Assembly: GCF_001591365.1 (NCBI RefSeq)
Contig: NZ_BCUT01000001.1
Location: 1,736,001 to 1,800,000, forward strand
DNA: 64,000 nucleotides
DNA from: Variovorax paradoxus NBRC 15149
GTDB taxonomy: Bacteria > Pseudomonadota > Gammaproteobacteria > Burkholderiales > Burkholderiaceae_C
Reading direction: 5' to 3'
Positions 10,641 through 19,308 of the stretch are shown here, one piece after another; the first letter of the stretch is position 1, and each line of letters opens with the position of its first letter. A model generated the notes under the pieces. That model saw only the letters and a program-made list of their open reading frames with translations. It had not been told where the DNA came from and ran no database searches. The position numbers and the translations under genes are program-made.

Positions 10641-12071
10641 TCATGCGTCATGACCGGCCTCCTTTTGTTGTTGTCGTGATTGCTCGATCGCCTGCACCAC
10701 GCGCTCCATCTTCATGAAGCGCGAGCCCTTGACGAGCACGCTCCCCACCTGGGGCAGCCGCGCCAGCACCGCGGCGCCAAGCGCCTCGATGTCCGCGAAA
10801 TGGCGGCCGTTGTCGCCGCCGTCGAAGGCCGCGATGCTGTGCGCGGTTTCGGCGCCGAGCGCATACACGGCCTCGATGCCGCGCTGGCGCGCCCAGTCGC
10901 CGACCTCGGCATGGAACTCGGGCGCGCGGTTGCCGACCTCGCCCATGTCGCCGAGCACCAGGAGGCGCGGGCCGGGCAAGGCCGCGAGCACGTCGATGGC
11001 CGCGCGCACGGAATCGGGATTGGCGTTGTAGCTGTCGTCCACCAGCGTGAGCGAATGGCCGCCGGGCAGCAGCACCGCGCTCGCCTTGGAGCGGCCCTTC
11101 ACCGGTTCGAAGGCCGAGAGGCCGCGCGCAATGGTCTCGGGCGGAATGCCGGTAGCGAGCGCGCACGCGGTGGCCGCCAGCGCATTGACGACGTTGTGCC
11201 GGCCCGCGATGTGCAACTGCGCATCGAAGTCGCCCAGCGGCGTGCGGATGCGGACCTGCCATGCGCCCTGCTGCCATTCGGCCGCCACCAGCGAGATGTC
11301 GGCGTCTTCATGCTCGCCGAAGGTCATGCAGCGGCGCGTGGCGCCGTCGTGCGCCATGTCGTTCCACAGAGGAGCGAATTCGTCGCCGTGCGGGAACACC
11401 GCGGTGCCGTCCTCCGGCACGAAGGAAAACACCGCGCCGTTCTCGAGCGCCACCGCTTCCACGGTGGCCATGAACTCCAGGTGCTCGCGCTGCGCGTTGT
11501 TGACCAGCGCGACGGTCGGACGCGCGATGGCCGCGAGCCGCGCGATCTCGCCCGGATGGTTCATGCCCAGCTCGACCACCGCATGCTGGTGCTTCGCGCG
11601 CAGGCGCAGCAAGGTCAGCGGAACGCCGATCTCGTTGTTGAAGTTGCCGGCCGTCGCGAGCGCGCGATCGCCCCTGAAGGCGACCAGCACGGCCGCGATC
11701 ATCTGCGTGACGGTCGTCTTGCCGTTGCTGCCGGTCACGGCGATCAGCGGCAGATCGAACTGCGCGCGCCAGCCGGCGCCGAGCGCGCCGAGCGCGGCCA
11801 GCGAATCGGGCACCTCGAGCCCTGCCAGGCCGGCCGCCTCGAGGCCGCCGTGCGCAATGGCGGCGACGGCGCCGCGCGCCTTGGCATCGGCCAGGAATTC
11901 ATTGGCGTCGAAGCGTTCGCCCTTGAGCGCCACGAACAGGTCGCCTTCCGCGAGCGTGCGGGTGTCGGTATGGACGCGGGCAATGGCCGTTGCGCCGTCG
12001 CCCACCAGGCGCGCGCCCGGAATCCATTGCTGCGCCTGGGCCAGCGTGAACATCATCGGCGAGTGGCTCAT
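10641..12071 (-). CDS. murF: UDP-MurNAc-tripeptide--D-alanyl-D-alanine ligase MurF
   Basis: MurF adds the D-Ala-D-Ala dipeptide made by Ddl, completing the pentapeptide. The 476-residue protein has the short N-terminal MurF domain with DTRTLAEGDLFVALKGERFD, the P-loop AVTGSNGKTTVTQM, the VELGMNHPGEI and NNAQREHLEFM motifs, and the C-terminal DDSYNANPDSVRAAI and LGDMGEVG signatures. The tail is Gln-rich (SRQQQKEAG). It overlaps murE by 4 nt, which supports coupled translation of consecutive ligases. Confidence 0.98.
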   Translation of the reverse strand: MSHSPMMFTLAQAQQWIPGARLVGDGATAIARVHTDTRTLAEGDLFVALKGERFDANEFLADAKARGAVAAIAHGGLEAAGLAGLEVPDSLAALGALGAGWRAQFDLPLIAVTGSNGKTTVTQMIAAVLVAFRGDRALATAGNFNNEIGVPLTLLRLRAKHQHAVVELGMNHPGEIARLAAIARPTVALVNNAQREHLEFMATVEAVALENGAVFSFVPEDGTAVFPHGDEFAPLWNDMAHDGATRRCMTFGEHEDADISLVAAEWQQGAWQVRIRTPLGDFDAQLHIAGRHNVVNALAATACALATGIPPETIARGLSAFEPVKGRSKASAVLLPGGHSLTLVDDSYNANPDSVRAAIDVLAALPGPRLLVLGDMGEVGNRAPEFHAEVGDWARQRGIEAVYALGAETAHSIAAFDGGDNGRHFADIEALGAAVLARLPQVGSVLVKGSRFMKMERVVQAIEQSRQQQKEAGHDA

Positions 12072-13630
12072 GCGGCACCCCGCTTCGAAAGCGCATCGAG
12101 CGCATGGGTCCGGTCCGAGAACGGAATGCGCTGGCCGGCGATTTCCTGCCAGGCTTCATGGCCCTTGCCGGCGAGCAGCACCACGTCCTGCGGCGCGGCC
12201 TGCGCGATGGCGTCGGCGATGGCGGCCGCGCGGTCGGGCTGCACCTGGGCCGCTTCGGGGCGCGCGAGGCCGAGCAGCACCTGGCTGATGATCGCGTCGG
12301 GGTTCTCGCTGCGCGGGTTGTCGCTGGTCACGACCACGCGGTCGGCCTGGCGCTCGGCCACCGCGGCCATCATCGGGCGCTTGATCGGATCGCGGTCGCC
12401 GCCGCAGCCGAACACGCACCAGAGCGCGCCGCCGCGCTGCTGCGCAAGCGGGCGCAGGCCGGCCAGCGCCTTGTCGAGGGCGTCGGGCGTGTGGGCATAG
12501 TCGACCACGGCCAGCGGCGCAGCCGCATTCGCATCGGCGGCGCCCACGCGCTCCATGCGGCCCGGCACGCTGGTGAGCCTGCTGCAGGCCGCCACGGCCT
12601 GCGCGAGCGACAGCCCCAGGGCCCGCAGCGTGCCGAGCACGCCCAGCAGGTTGGCCACGTTGTACTGGCCGATCAGGCCGGTCGACATGCGCTCCACCGC
12701 ATCGTTGTCGTGCTCGGCCACCGAGAAGCGCAGGCCCTGCGCGTCGTAGCCGACGTCGCGCGCCATGAGCCGCGCCGGCGCGCCGGCGGCCGACACGGTC
12801 CAGACGTCGAGCGCACCGATGCCGGCCTCGAGCAGGTTCGCGCACAGGCTCGCGCCATGCACGTCGTCGATGTTGATCACCGCGGCGCGCAGCCCGGGCC
12901 AGCGGAACAGCTCGGCCTTGGCCTGCCAGTAGGCATCCATGCTGCCGTGGTAGTCGAGATGGTCCTGCGTGAAATTGGTGAACACGGCCACCGCGATGCG
13001 CGCGCCGTCGAGCCGGCGTTCGGCAATGCCGATCGACGAGGCCTCGATGGCGCAGGCGCCGAAGCCGCGCTCGACCAGCGCGCGCAGCTCGCGCTGCATC
13101 ATCACCGGGTCGGGCGTGGTGAGGCCGGTGTAGACGAGCTCCGGCGGCACGCCGATGCCCAGCGTGCCCATCACCGCGCAGGGCGAAGGCACGCCGCGCT
13201 CGGCGCTGCCGTCCAGCCGCGGCGCGCGAACGCCGCCGGGCACGGCCAGCGTGGAGAGCGATTCGGCGAGCCACCATGCGGTGGAGGTCTTGCCGTTGGT
13301 GCCGGTCACGGCCAGCACTTCGAGCGCGGCCGAGGGGTTGTCGTAGAAGGCCGATGCGATCGGGCCGGTGGCGGCCTTGAGCCCCGGATAGCTTGCAATG
13401 CGCTCGTCGCCATCGAAACCGAAGGCCTCGGCGCCCTGCTGCTCGACCAGGCAGGCCGCGGCGCCCTGCGCCAGTGCCGAAGCCACGTGCCTGCGCCCGT
13501 CGGTGGCTGCGCCGGGCCAGGCAATGAAGCCGTCGCCCGCGCCCACCGGCCGGCTGTCCGCATGCAGCGCACCCTGCACGCGCTCCTTGAGCCAGAGCGC
13601 GGCGAGTTGAGGGGAAGTGAGTGTCAGCAT
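12068..13630 (-). CDS. murE: UDP-MurNAc-tripeptide synthetase MurE (meso-diaminopimelate type)
   Basis: MurE adds the third residue of the stem peptide. The 520-residue protein carries the P-loop TGTNGKTS at about 109-116, TNFTQDHLDYHG, DYAHTPDAL, and the specificity motif DNPR at about 437-440, which in this family marks meso-diaminopimelate users as opposed to lysine users. The start is the ATG 2 nt downstream of the ftsI stop; open frame further upstream is an ftsI shadow. A carbamylated-lysine-type region (YWQAKAELF) is present. dapF for diaminopimelate synthesis lies elsewhere in this window. Confidence 0.98.
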   Translation of the reverse strand: MLTLTSPQLAALWLKERVQGALHADSRPVGAGDGFIAWPGAATDGRRHVASALAQGAAACLVEQQGAEAFGFDGDERIASYPGLKAATGPIASAFYDNPSAALEVLAVTGTNGKTSTAWWLAESLSTLAVPGGVRAPRLDGSAERGVPSPCAVMGTLGIGVPPELVYTGLTTPDPVMMQRELRALVERGFGACAIEASSIGIAERRLDGARIAVAVFTNFTQDHLDYHGSMDAYWQAKAELFRWPGLRAAVINIDDVHGASLCANLLEAGIGALDVWTVSAAGAPARLMARDVGYDAQGLRFSVAEHDNDAVERMSTGLIGQYNVANLLGVLGTLRALGLSLAQAVAACSRLTSVPGRMERVGAADANAAAPLAVVDYAHTPDALDKALAGLRPLAQQRGGALWCVFGCGGDRDPIKRPMMAAVAERQADRVVVTSDNPRSENPDAIISQVLLGLARPEAAQVQPDRAAAIADAIAQAAPQDVVLLAGKGHEAWQEIAGQRIPFSDRTHALDALSKRGAA

Positions 13631-13632
13631 GC

Positions 13633-15381
13633 TCAGAAGCTCTCGTCGACGCCTTGCGTCACCACCAGCGGTTTGACCGCGAGGTCGGGCGGAACGTTCA
13701 TCATGCGCAGGGTCTGCTGCACGACCTCGCTGAAAACGGGCGCGGCGGCCACGCCGCCGAAGTACTGGCCGTCGCTCGGCTCGTCGATCATCACGCCGAC
13801 GATGATGCGCGGCTTTTCGATCGGTGCCATGCCGGTGAACCACGCGCGATATTTGTTGCTCGCGTAACCTTTGCCAACCTGCTTGTGCGCGGTGCCCGAC
13901 TTGCCGCCGACCGAATAGCCGACGGTCTGCGCGCGCGTGCCGGTGCCGCCCGGGCCTGCCGCCATCTGCAGCATCTTGCGCACCGCCAGCGCGTTCGACG
14001 GCGAGAACACCCGCACACCCGCGGGCGACTCGGTGCTCTTGAGGATGGTGACCGGAATGATCGCGCCGTCGTGCGCGAAGGCGGTGTACGAATGCGCCAT
14101 CTGGAAGAGCGACGCCGACAGGCCGTAGCCATAGGCCATCGTGGCCTGCTCCACGGGCTTCCAGGTCTTCCAGGGGCGCAGGCGCCCCGTGACCGCGCCG
14201 GGGAACTGGATCTGCGGCTTCTGGCCGTAGCCGAGCGCGGTGTAGGTGTCCCACATCTCGTGCGGGGTCATCTTCTGCGCGATCTTGAGCGCGCCCACGT
14301 TGCTGGACTTCTGGATCACGCCCTCGACCGTGAGCGTTCCGTAGTTGTGCGTGTCGCTGATGGTGAAGCCGCCCAGCTGGAAGCGGCCGGGCGAGGTCTC
14401 GATCAGCGTCGAGGGCTTCACGCGGCCGGCCTCCAGCGCCATGGCCACGGTGATCGGCTTCATGGTCGAGCCGGGCTCGAAGGTGTCGGTGAGCGCGCGG
14501 TTGCGCAGCTGCTCGCCCGTGAGGTTCTGCCGCTTGTCGGGCACGTAGCTCGGGTAGTTGGCCAGCGCCAGCACCTCGCCGGTGACCGCGTCCAGCACCA
14601 CCACGCTGCCGGCCTTGGCACGGCGCGCGGTCACCGCGTCGCGCAGCTTCTGGTAGGCGAAGAACTGCACCTTGCTGTCGACGCTGAGCTGGATGTCCTT
14701 GCCGTCGACCGGCGGCACCTGTTCGCCCACGCCCTCGACCACGCGGCCCAGGCGGTCCTTGATGACGCGGCGCGACCCGGCCTTGCCGGCCAGCTCCTTG
14801 TTGAAGGAAAGCTCGATGCCTTCCTGCCCGTTGTCCTCGACGTTGGTGAAGCCCACCACGTGCGCCGCGGCCTCGCCCTCGGGGTACTGGCGCTTGTATT
14901 CCTTGCGCTGGTAGATGCCCTTGAGGTTGAGCGCGGCAATCTGCTTGGCAATCGGCTCGTCGACCTGGCGCTTGATCCAGACGAAGGTCTTGTCCTCGTC
15001 CTCGAGCTTCTTGTCGAAGTCCTTCTGCGGCATCTCGAGCAGCTTGGCCACCTGCTTGAGCTTGGCGCGCACCTCGGGGTCGTCGCGCTCGATGTCTTCC
15101 GGAATGGCCCAGATGCTCGGCGCCACCACGCTGGACGCCAGGATGAGGCCGTTGCGGTCGAGGATGCGCCCGCGGTTGGCCGGCAGCTCGAGCGTGCGCG
15201 CAAAGCGCACTTCGCCCTGCCGCTGGAAGAAGCTGTTGTTGAACACCTGCACGTAGGCGGCCCGGCCCGCCAGCACCACGAAGCCGAAGGCGATGCCGGC
15301 GACGATGAACTTGCTGCGCCAGACCGGCGTCTTGCTCGCGAGCAAGGGGCTGGTGGTGTAGCGGACGCTGCGGCGGCTCAT
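13633..15381 (-). CDS. ftsI: Peptidoglycan D,D-transpeptidase FtsI (PBP3)
   Basis: FtsI cross-links septal peptidoglycan in the periplasm together with FtsW. The 582-residue class B PBP has a short cytoplasmic tail, one membrane segment at about 25-42, a pedestal domain beginning at RGRILDRNG, and a transpeptidase domain with the catalytic STMK motif at about 305-308 (nucleophile S305), SSNVG as the SxN-type motif, and GGKSGTAHK as the KSGT motif. Length is normal. It overlaps ftsL by 4 nt. Confidence 0.98.
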   Translation of the reverse strand: MSRRSVRYTTSPLLASKTPVWRSKFIVAGIAFGFVVLAGRAAYVQVFNNSFFQRQGEVRFARTLELPANRGRILDRNGLILASSVVAPSIWAIPEDIERDDPEVRAKLKQVAKLLEMPQKDFDKKLEDEDKTFVWIKRQVDEPIAKQIAALNLKGIYQRKEYKRQYPEGEAAAHVVGFTNVEDNGQEGIELSFNKELAGKAGSRRVIKDRLGRVVEGVGEQVPPVDGKDIQLSVDSKVQFFAYQKLRDAVTARRAKAGSVVVLDAVTGEVLALANYPSYVPDKRQNLTGEQLRNRALTDTFEPGSTMKPITVAMALEAGRVKPSTLIETSPGRFQLGGFTISDTHNYGTLTVEGVIQKSSNVGALKIAQKMTPHEMWDTYTALGYGQKPQIQFPGAVTGRLRPWKTWKPVEQATMAYGYGLSASLFQMAHSYTAFAHDGAIIPVTILKSTESPAGVRVFSPSNALAVRKMLQMAAGPGGTGTRAQTVGYSVGGKSGTAHKQVGKGYASNKYRAWFTGMAPIEKPRIIVGVMIDEPSDGQYFGGVAAAPVFSEVVQQTLRMMNVPPDLAVKPLVVTQGVDESF

Positions 15382-15725
15382 CGCTGGGTCCTCGCGACGG
15401 GTTTGGGCGCCGGCGTTGCGGGCGGCGCGGGCGGCGGTGCCACCACGGCCGGAATCACGGTGCCGTCGGGCCGCACGTACTGCGTGATGGCCGGCGTGGT
15501 GGTGCGCATCTGCAGCTGCTCCTTGGCCAGCTTTTCCACGCGCAGCGGCGTGGCCTGCGCGCGCTTTTCCACCTGCAGCCGGTCGTGGTCGAGCTCGAGC
15601 CGGCGGGCTTCCTGCTGGGTGCGGTCGAGCTCGGTGTAGAGCTGGCGCGACAGGTACTGCGTGTGCACGAGGTAGAGCGCGGAGGCGACCACCGCGAGCA
15701 GCAGGAGCAGGTTCAGGCGCGCCAC
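15378..15725 (-). CDS. ftsL: Cell division protein FtsL
   Basis: FtsL is a small bitopic protein that forms a coiled coil with FtsB and helps activate FtsWI. The 115-residue product has one membrane segment at about residues 4-22, then a heptad-like region with many Arg, Leu and Glu (EARRLELDHDRLQVEKRAQ), typical of FtsL. The C-terminal third is a Pro/Ala tail (PPPAPPATPAPKP), an extension often seen in this order. It sits 1 nt after rsmH and overlaps ftsI by 4 nt, the canonical position. Confidence 0.93.
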   Translation of the reverse strand: MARLNLLLLLAVVASALYLVHTQYLSRQLYTELDRTQQEARRLELDHDRLQVEKRAQATPLRVEKLAKEQLQMRTTTPAITQYVRPDGTVIPAVVAPPPAPPATPAPKPVARTQR

Positions 15726-15726
15726 G

Positions 15727-16650
15727 TCAGACTTCCTGGGTGCGCTCGGCCACGCGCAGGATCGCGCTGCGCGAGCGCGGGTTGCCGTGCACTTCGGCGT
15801 CGGACGGCTTGATGCGCTCGAGCGCGCGCAGCTTCATGGCCTTCGGGGCGGCGAAGGGCGCACGGCGGTCGTACACCTCCTTCGAGTGCCTGGCGATGAA
15901 CTGCTTCACGATGCGGTCTTCCAGCGAATGGAAGCTGATCACCGCGAGCCGGCCTCCGGGTTGCAGCACGGAAAGGCTCGCCTCTAGCGCCTGTTGCAGC
16001 TCTTCAAGCTCGGCGTTGATGAAAATCCGAAAAGCCTGAAATGTGCGCGTTGCAGGGTTCTGGCCCGGCTCGCGGGTTTTGACCGTGCCAGCCACGAGCT
16101 CGGCCAGTTCGGAGGTGGTTGAAATTGCGCCCCGTTCTTGTCTGCGAGCAACAATCGCCTTTGCAATCTGAACAGCAAACCGTTCTTCGCCATAGTCACG
16201 GATCACCTCTGCAATCTGCTGGAGTTCGGCCGTTGCCAGCCAATCGGCCACGCTCTCGCCGCGCGTGGTGTCCATGCGCATGTCGAGCGGACCGTCGAAA
16301 CGAAAACTGAAGCCGCGCACCGGGTTGTCGATTTGCGGCGAACTCACGCCCAGGTCCATCAGCACACCCGCCACGCTGGCATCGGGCAATTCGCCCAGCG
16401 AACGGAATCCCTGGTGCCGGATGGAAAAACGCGCATCCGAGATGCGCGCTGCTTCGGCCACCGCTTCCGCATCCTTGTCGAATGCGATCAGCCTGCCTTC
16501 CGGTGCCAGCCGCGCGAGGATCGCGCGCGCATGCCCTCCGCGCCCGAAGGTCGCATCCACGTAGGTGCCGGTGGCTGCCGTGCTGCCGGAAAGAAGGGCT
16601 TCCACCGCTTCGTTCAGCAAGACGGTCGTATGGGTCCATGGAGTGTTCAC
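15727..16650 (-). CDS. rsmH: 16S rRNA (cytosine(1402)-N(4))-methyltransferase RsmH
   Basis: RsmH (MraW) N4-methylates C1402 in the decoding centre of 16S rRNA. The 307-residue protein begins with a GTG codon, [19 protein letters not shown], supported by GAGGA about 7 nt upstream. The SAM loop [15 protein letters not shown] is at about 31-45, followed by [12 protein letters not shown] and the [16 protein letters not shown] signature, and [11 protein letters not shown] near the C-terminus. An in-frame extension upstream would enter mraZ and has no homology to the family. It follows mraZ by 8 nt. Confidence 0.97.
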   Translation of the reverse strand: MNTPWTHTTVLLNEAVEALLSGSTAATGTYVDATFGRGGHARAILARLAPEGRLIAFDKDAEAVAEAARISDARFSIRHQGFRSLGELPDASVAGVLMDLGVSSPQIDNPVRGFSFRFDGPLDMRMDTTRGESVADWLATAELQQIAEVIRDYGEERFAVQIAKAIVARRQERGAISTTSELAELVAGTVKTREPGQNPATRTFQAFRIFINAELEELQQALEASLSVLQPGGRLAVISFHSLEDRIVKQFIARHSKEVYDRRAPFAAPKAMKLRALERIKPSDAEVHGNPRSRSAILRVAERTQEV

Positions 16651-16658
16651 GTCGGTCC

Positions 16659-17087
16659 TCAGAACGCGAAGTCCTGAAACACATCCGGCATCTCGCCCTG
16701 GGTGGCCTCGGCCTCCTTGGCCTCGTAGGTCGCCTTGTCCCAGAGCTCGAAGTGGTTGCCCATGCCCAGGAGCAGCGTGTCGCGCACGATGCCCGTGGCG
16801 GCACGCAGTTCGGGCGACACCAGGATGCGCCCGGTGCCGTCCATCTCCACGTCCATGGCGTTGCCGAGGAAGACGCGCTTCCACCACTGTGCCGACATCG
16901 GCAGCGCGGCGATGCGCTCCCTGAATTTCTCCCACTCGGGACGCGGGAACACCATGAGGCAGCCGTGCGGATGCTTGGTGATCGTGAGCTGGCCGCCCGC
17001 CGTGGCGCTCAGGACGTCGCGATGCCGGGTCGGCACGGAGAGCCGCCCCTTGGCATCCAGACTGAGCGATGAAGCGCCTTGAAACAC
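16659..17087 (-). CDS. mraZ: Transcriptional regulator MraZ
   Basis: MraZ is an AbrB-fold DNA-binding protein that autoregulates the dcw cluster. Starting at the GTG codon at 17087 gives 142 residues opening [20 protein letters not shown], which matches the family's opening and length; AGGGG lies about 9 nt upstream. A longer reading frame with an upstream ATG at 17153 would start inside the operator repeats and add 22 residues with no MraZ similarity, so I reject it. Two half-repeats are visible: [14 protein letters not shown] and the second copy near [15 protein letters not shown]. It heads the cluster and is preceded by a promoter and a repeat array. Confidence 0.95.
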   Translation of the reverse strand: MFQGASSLSLDAKGRLSVPTRHRDVLSATAGGQLTITKHPHGCLMVFPRPEWEKFRERIAALPMSAQWWKRVFLGNAMDVEMDGTGRILVSPELRAATGIVRDTLLLGMGNHFELWDKATYEAKEAEATQGEMPDVFQDFAF

Positions 17088-17139
17088 GACCAGAACCCCT
17101 GTATTGGGAATGCCGCGGCACCTGAAAGAGGCACCACCC

Positions 17140-17174
17140 GCACTTTTTCCCACTTAACTGCACTTTTTTGCACT
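17140..17174 (-). promoter_or_regulatory. Probable MraZ operator: four AGTG repeats at 10-nt spacing
   Basis: On the plus strand CACT occurs at 17141, 17151, 17161 and 17171, exactly one helical turn apart; read on the coding strand these are AGTGC, AGTGC, AGTGG and AGTGC, most preceded by a run of A. MraZ proteins are known to bind short direct repeats with ten-base periodicity upstream of their own gene. The array lies 53-87 nt upstream of the mraZ GTG, and its first copy overlaps the predicted -10, as expected for autorepression. Confidence 0.75.
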
Positions 17175-17199
17175 GTAGCAGGAAACACTTCAGACGCAA
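17172..17199 (-). promoter_or_regulatory. Predicted mraZ (dcw) promoter
   Basis: Read on the minus strand, TTGCGT (17194-17199) and TACAGT (17172-17177) are separated by 16 nt and resemble sigma-70 -35 and -10 boxes. Transcription would begin about 80 nt upstream of mraZ and pass through the repeat array. The call rests on sequence resemblance and its overlap with the repeat array. Confidence 0.5.
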
Positions 17200-17230
17200 C
17201 TGGCCGTTGGTGGTATTTTTTGTAATGGAA

Positions 17231-17281
17231 TCAACGACTTAGCGCCGATTTCCAAACCTGGAAATCGGCGAATTTCGTTGA
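17231..17281. repeat. Long imperfect inverted repeat upstream of the dcw promoter
   Basis: A perfect 12-bp inner stem, CGCCGATTTCCA (17243-17254) with its complement at 17259-17270, has a 4-nt AACC loop. Outside it TCAACGA (17231-17237) pairs with TCGTTGA (17275-17281) across small internal bulges. There is no T-run on either strand, so it is not a classical intrinsic terminator. It could be an hslU 3' hairpin, a site for a dimeric regulator, or a stem that stabilises the hslVU message. Confidence 0.6.
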
Positions 17282-17297
17282 GAATTAAGCACTTAGC

Positions 17298-17347
17298 TCA
17301 CGCAATGAATGTGATGCGTGAAGCGCGGCCGCCGTTACAGGGGCCGC
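17298..17347. repeat. Two further hairpins after hslU
   Basis: TCACGCA (17298-17304) pairs with TGCGTGA (17315-17321), and GCGGCC (17325-17330) pairs with GGCCGC (17342-17347). They lie within 60 nt of the hslU stop codon at 17358. A run of stems without T tracts suggests 3'-end protection or Rho-dependent termination of hslVU more than an intrinsic terminator. Confidence 0.4.
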
Positions 17348-17357
17348 AAAGCGGGCT

Positions 17358-18686
17358 TCAGAGGATGAAGCGCGAAAGATCTTCGTCGTGACTTAGTGCC
17401 GCAAGGCGCTCGTCGACATAGGCGGCATCGATGCGGATGGTCTGCCCCTCGATGCGGGTCGCGTCGAAGCTTACCTCATCCAGCAGACGCTCCATCACGG
17501 TCGACAAACGGCGTGCGCCGATGTTCTCGGTGCGCTCGTTGACCTCGTACGCGATGGTGGCCAGGCGGTTCACGCCTTCGGGCGTGAATTCGAGCGTGAC
17601 GCCCTCGGTGGCGAGCAGCGCCTGGTACTGCTTCACGAGCGAAGCGCGGGTCTGCGTGAGGATGCTTTCGAAGTCGGACACCGAGAGCGACTGCAGCTCG
17701 ACGCGGATCGGAAAGCGCCCCTGCAGCTCGGGGATCAGGTCGCTCGGCTTGCTCAGGTGGAAGGCCCCGCTCGCGATGAAGAGCATGTGGTCGGTGCGCA
17801 CCACGCCGTACTTGGTGCTCACGGCCGTGCCCTCGACCAGCGGCAGCAGGTCGCGCTGCACGCCCTGGCGCGACACGTCGGAGCCCTGGGCCTCGCTGCG
17901 CGTGGCGACCTTGTCGATCTCGTCGATGAAGACGATGCCGTTCTGCTCGGCGTTGGTGATGGCCTGGGTGCGGATCTCGTCCTCGTTGACCAGCTTGGCG
18001 GCTTCCTCGTCGATCAGGAGGCGCATCGCCTCGGCGATCTTGAGCTTGCGCGTCTTGCGCTTGCCGCCGCCGAGCTGGCCGAACATGCCGCGCAGCTGCT
18101 CGGTCATTTCCTCCATGCCGGCCGGGCCCATGATCTCGAGCGGCGCGCGGGCTTCGGCCAGGTCGAGTTCGATTTCCTTGTCGTCGAGCTGGTGCTCGCG
18201 CAGCTTCTTGCGGAAGGCCTGGCGGGTGGGGTTGGGGCCGTCCAGCGCCGGCGTGGCGCCCTCGGCACCGCGCGCAGGCGGCAGCAGCACGTCGAGGATG
18301 CGGTCTTCGGCGGCGTCCTCGGCACGCGCGCGCACCTTGGCGCTTTCGGCCTCGCGCGTCTGCTTGACGGCGATCTCGGCCAGGTCGCGAACGATCGAAT
18401 CGACGTCCTTGCCGACATAGCCCACCTCGGTGAACTTGGTGGCCTCGACCTTGATGAACGGCGCATCCGCCAGGCGCGCGAGGCGGCGCGCGATCTCGGT
18501 CTTGCCCACGCCCGTGGGGCCGATCATGAGGATGTTCTTGGGCGTGATCTCGGTGCGCAGCTTTTCCTCGACCTGCTGGCGGCGCCAGCGGTTGCGCAGC
18601 GCAATGGCCACGGCGCGCTTGGCGGCGGGCTGGCCGACGATGTGGTTGTCGAGCTCGGAGACGATTTCCTGCGGGGTCATGGACAT
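17358..18686 (-). CDS. hslU: ATP-dependent protease ATPase subunit HslU
   Basis: HslU is the AAA+ unfoldase ring that feeds substrates to the HslV peptidase in the cytoplasm. The 442-residue protein has the Walker A loop GPTGVGKT at about 56-63, the pore motif in [10 protein letters not shown], a long I-domain (about 110-240) with [11 protein letters not shown], the Walker [12 protein letters not shown], and the sensor/arginine region [16 protein letters not shown]. The C-terminus LSRFIL matches the tail that docks into HslV. It follows hslV by 2 nt. Confidence 0.98.
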   Translation of the reverse strand: MSMTPQEIVSELDNHIVGQPAAKRAVAIALRNRWRRQQVEEKLRTEITPKNILMIGPTGVGKTEIARRLARLADAPFIKVEATKFTEVGYVGKDVDSIVRDLAEIAVKQTREAESAKVRARAEDAAEDRILDVLLPPARGAEGATPALDGPNPTRQAFRKKLREHQLDDKEIELDLAEARAPLEIMGPAGMEEMTEQLRGMFGQLGGGKRKTRKLKIAEAMRLLIDEEAAKLVNEDEIRTQAITNAEQNGIVFIDEIDKVATRSEAQGSDVSRQGVQRDLLPLVEGTAVSTKYGVVRTDHMLFIASGAFHLSKPSDLIPELQGRFPIRVELQSLSVSDFESILTQTRASLVKQYQALLATEGVTLEFTPEGVNRLATIAYEVNERTENIGARRLSTVMERLLDEVSFDATRIEGQTIRIDAAYVDERLAALSHDEDLSRFIL

Positions 18687-18688
18687 GG

Positions 18689-19234
18689 TCAGAGCGCTTC
18701 CACCGTGTGGTTCATGTTCGTGTAAATGCAGATTTCACCGGCTATCGCCAGCGATTTGCGCACAATTTGCTCGGCCGTGAGTTCGGTGTTGTCGATCAGC
18801 GCCTTGGCGGCCGACTGCGCATAGGCGCCGCCCGAGCCGATGGCGATCACGCCGTCTTCGGGCTCCAGCACGTCGCCGTTGCCGGTGATGATGAGCGAGG
18901 TGGTGGCGTCGGCCACAGCCAGCATGGCCTCGAGCTTGCGCAGCACGCGGTCGGTGCGCCAGTCCTTGGTGAGTTCGACGGCCGCGCGCGTGAGGTGCCC
19001 CTGGTGCTTTTCGAGCTTGGCCTCGAAGCGCTCGAAGAGCGTGAAGGCGTCGGCCGTGGCGCCGGCAAAGCCCGCGAGCACCTTGCCGTGATAGAGCCGC
19101 CGCACCTTGCGCGCGGTGCCCTTGATGACGATGTTGCCGAGAGTGACCTGCCCGTCCCCGCCAATGGCGACTTGGTCGCCCTGGGGGGTCTTGCGGCGCA
19201 CGCTCACGATGGTGGTGCCGTGAAACTGTTCCAT
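18689..19234 (-). CDS. hslV: ATP-dependent protease peptidase subunit HslV
   Basis: HslV is the bacterial proteasome-like threonine peptidase working with HslU. From this start the protein has 181 residues: [14 protein letters not shown], with processing expected just before the first Thr of TTIVSVRR, the catalytic N-terminal nucleophile. GGDGQVTLG and [17 protein letters not shown] are family signatures. An ATG three codons upstream (19243) would also work and neither start has a strong ribosome binding site. hslV-hslU order and 2-nt spacing indicate an operon; heat-shock control is usual for the family but I did not find a clear promoter. Confidence 0.96.
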   Translation of the reverse strand: MEQFHGTTIVSVRRKTPQGDQVAIGGDGQVTLGNIVIKGTARKVRRLYHGKVLAGFAGATADAFTLFERFEAKLEKHQGHLTRAAVELTKDWRTDRVLRKLEAMLAVADATTSLIITGNGDVLEPEDGVIAIGSGGAYAQSAAKALIDNTELTAEQIVRKSLAIAGEICIYTNMNHTVEAL

Positions 19235-19308
19235 CGAAGCCATCTGGGGATGCCAGAGGGCAATGCAAGCCCGGGGCTGCTACCGAATGTGCGAAGCGCC
19301 AAGGCGCC

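Noticed and set aside
17088..17153. An upstream ATG (17153) extending MraZ by 22 residues
   Set aside because: It would begin inside the AGTG repeat array, and the added residues have no MraZ similarity; the GTG at 17087 gives the family's normal start, length and a ribosome binding site.
17231..17281. This hairpin as an intrinsic terminator of hslU
   Set aside because: No T-run follows the stem on the minus strand or the plus strand, so classical termination is unlikely, though a 3'-end role is possible.
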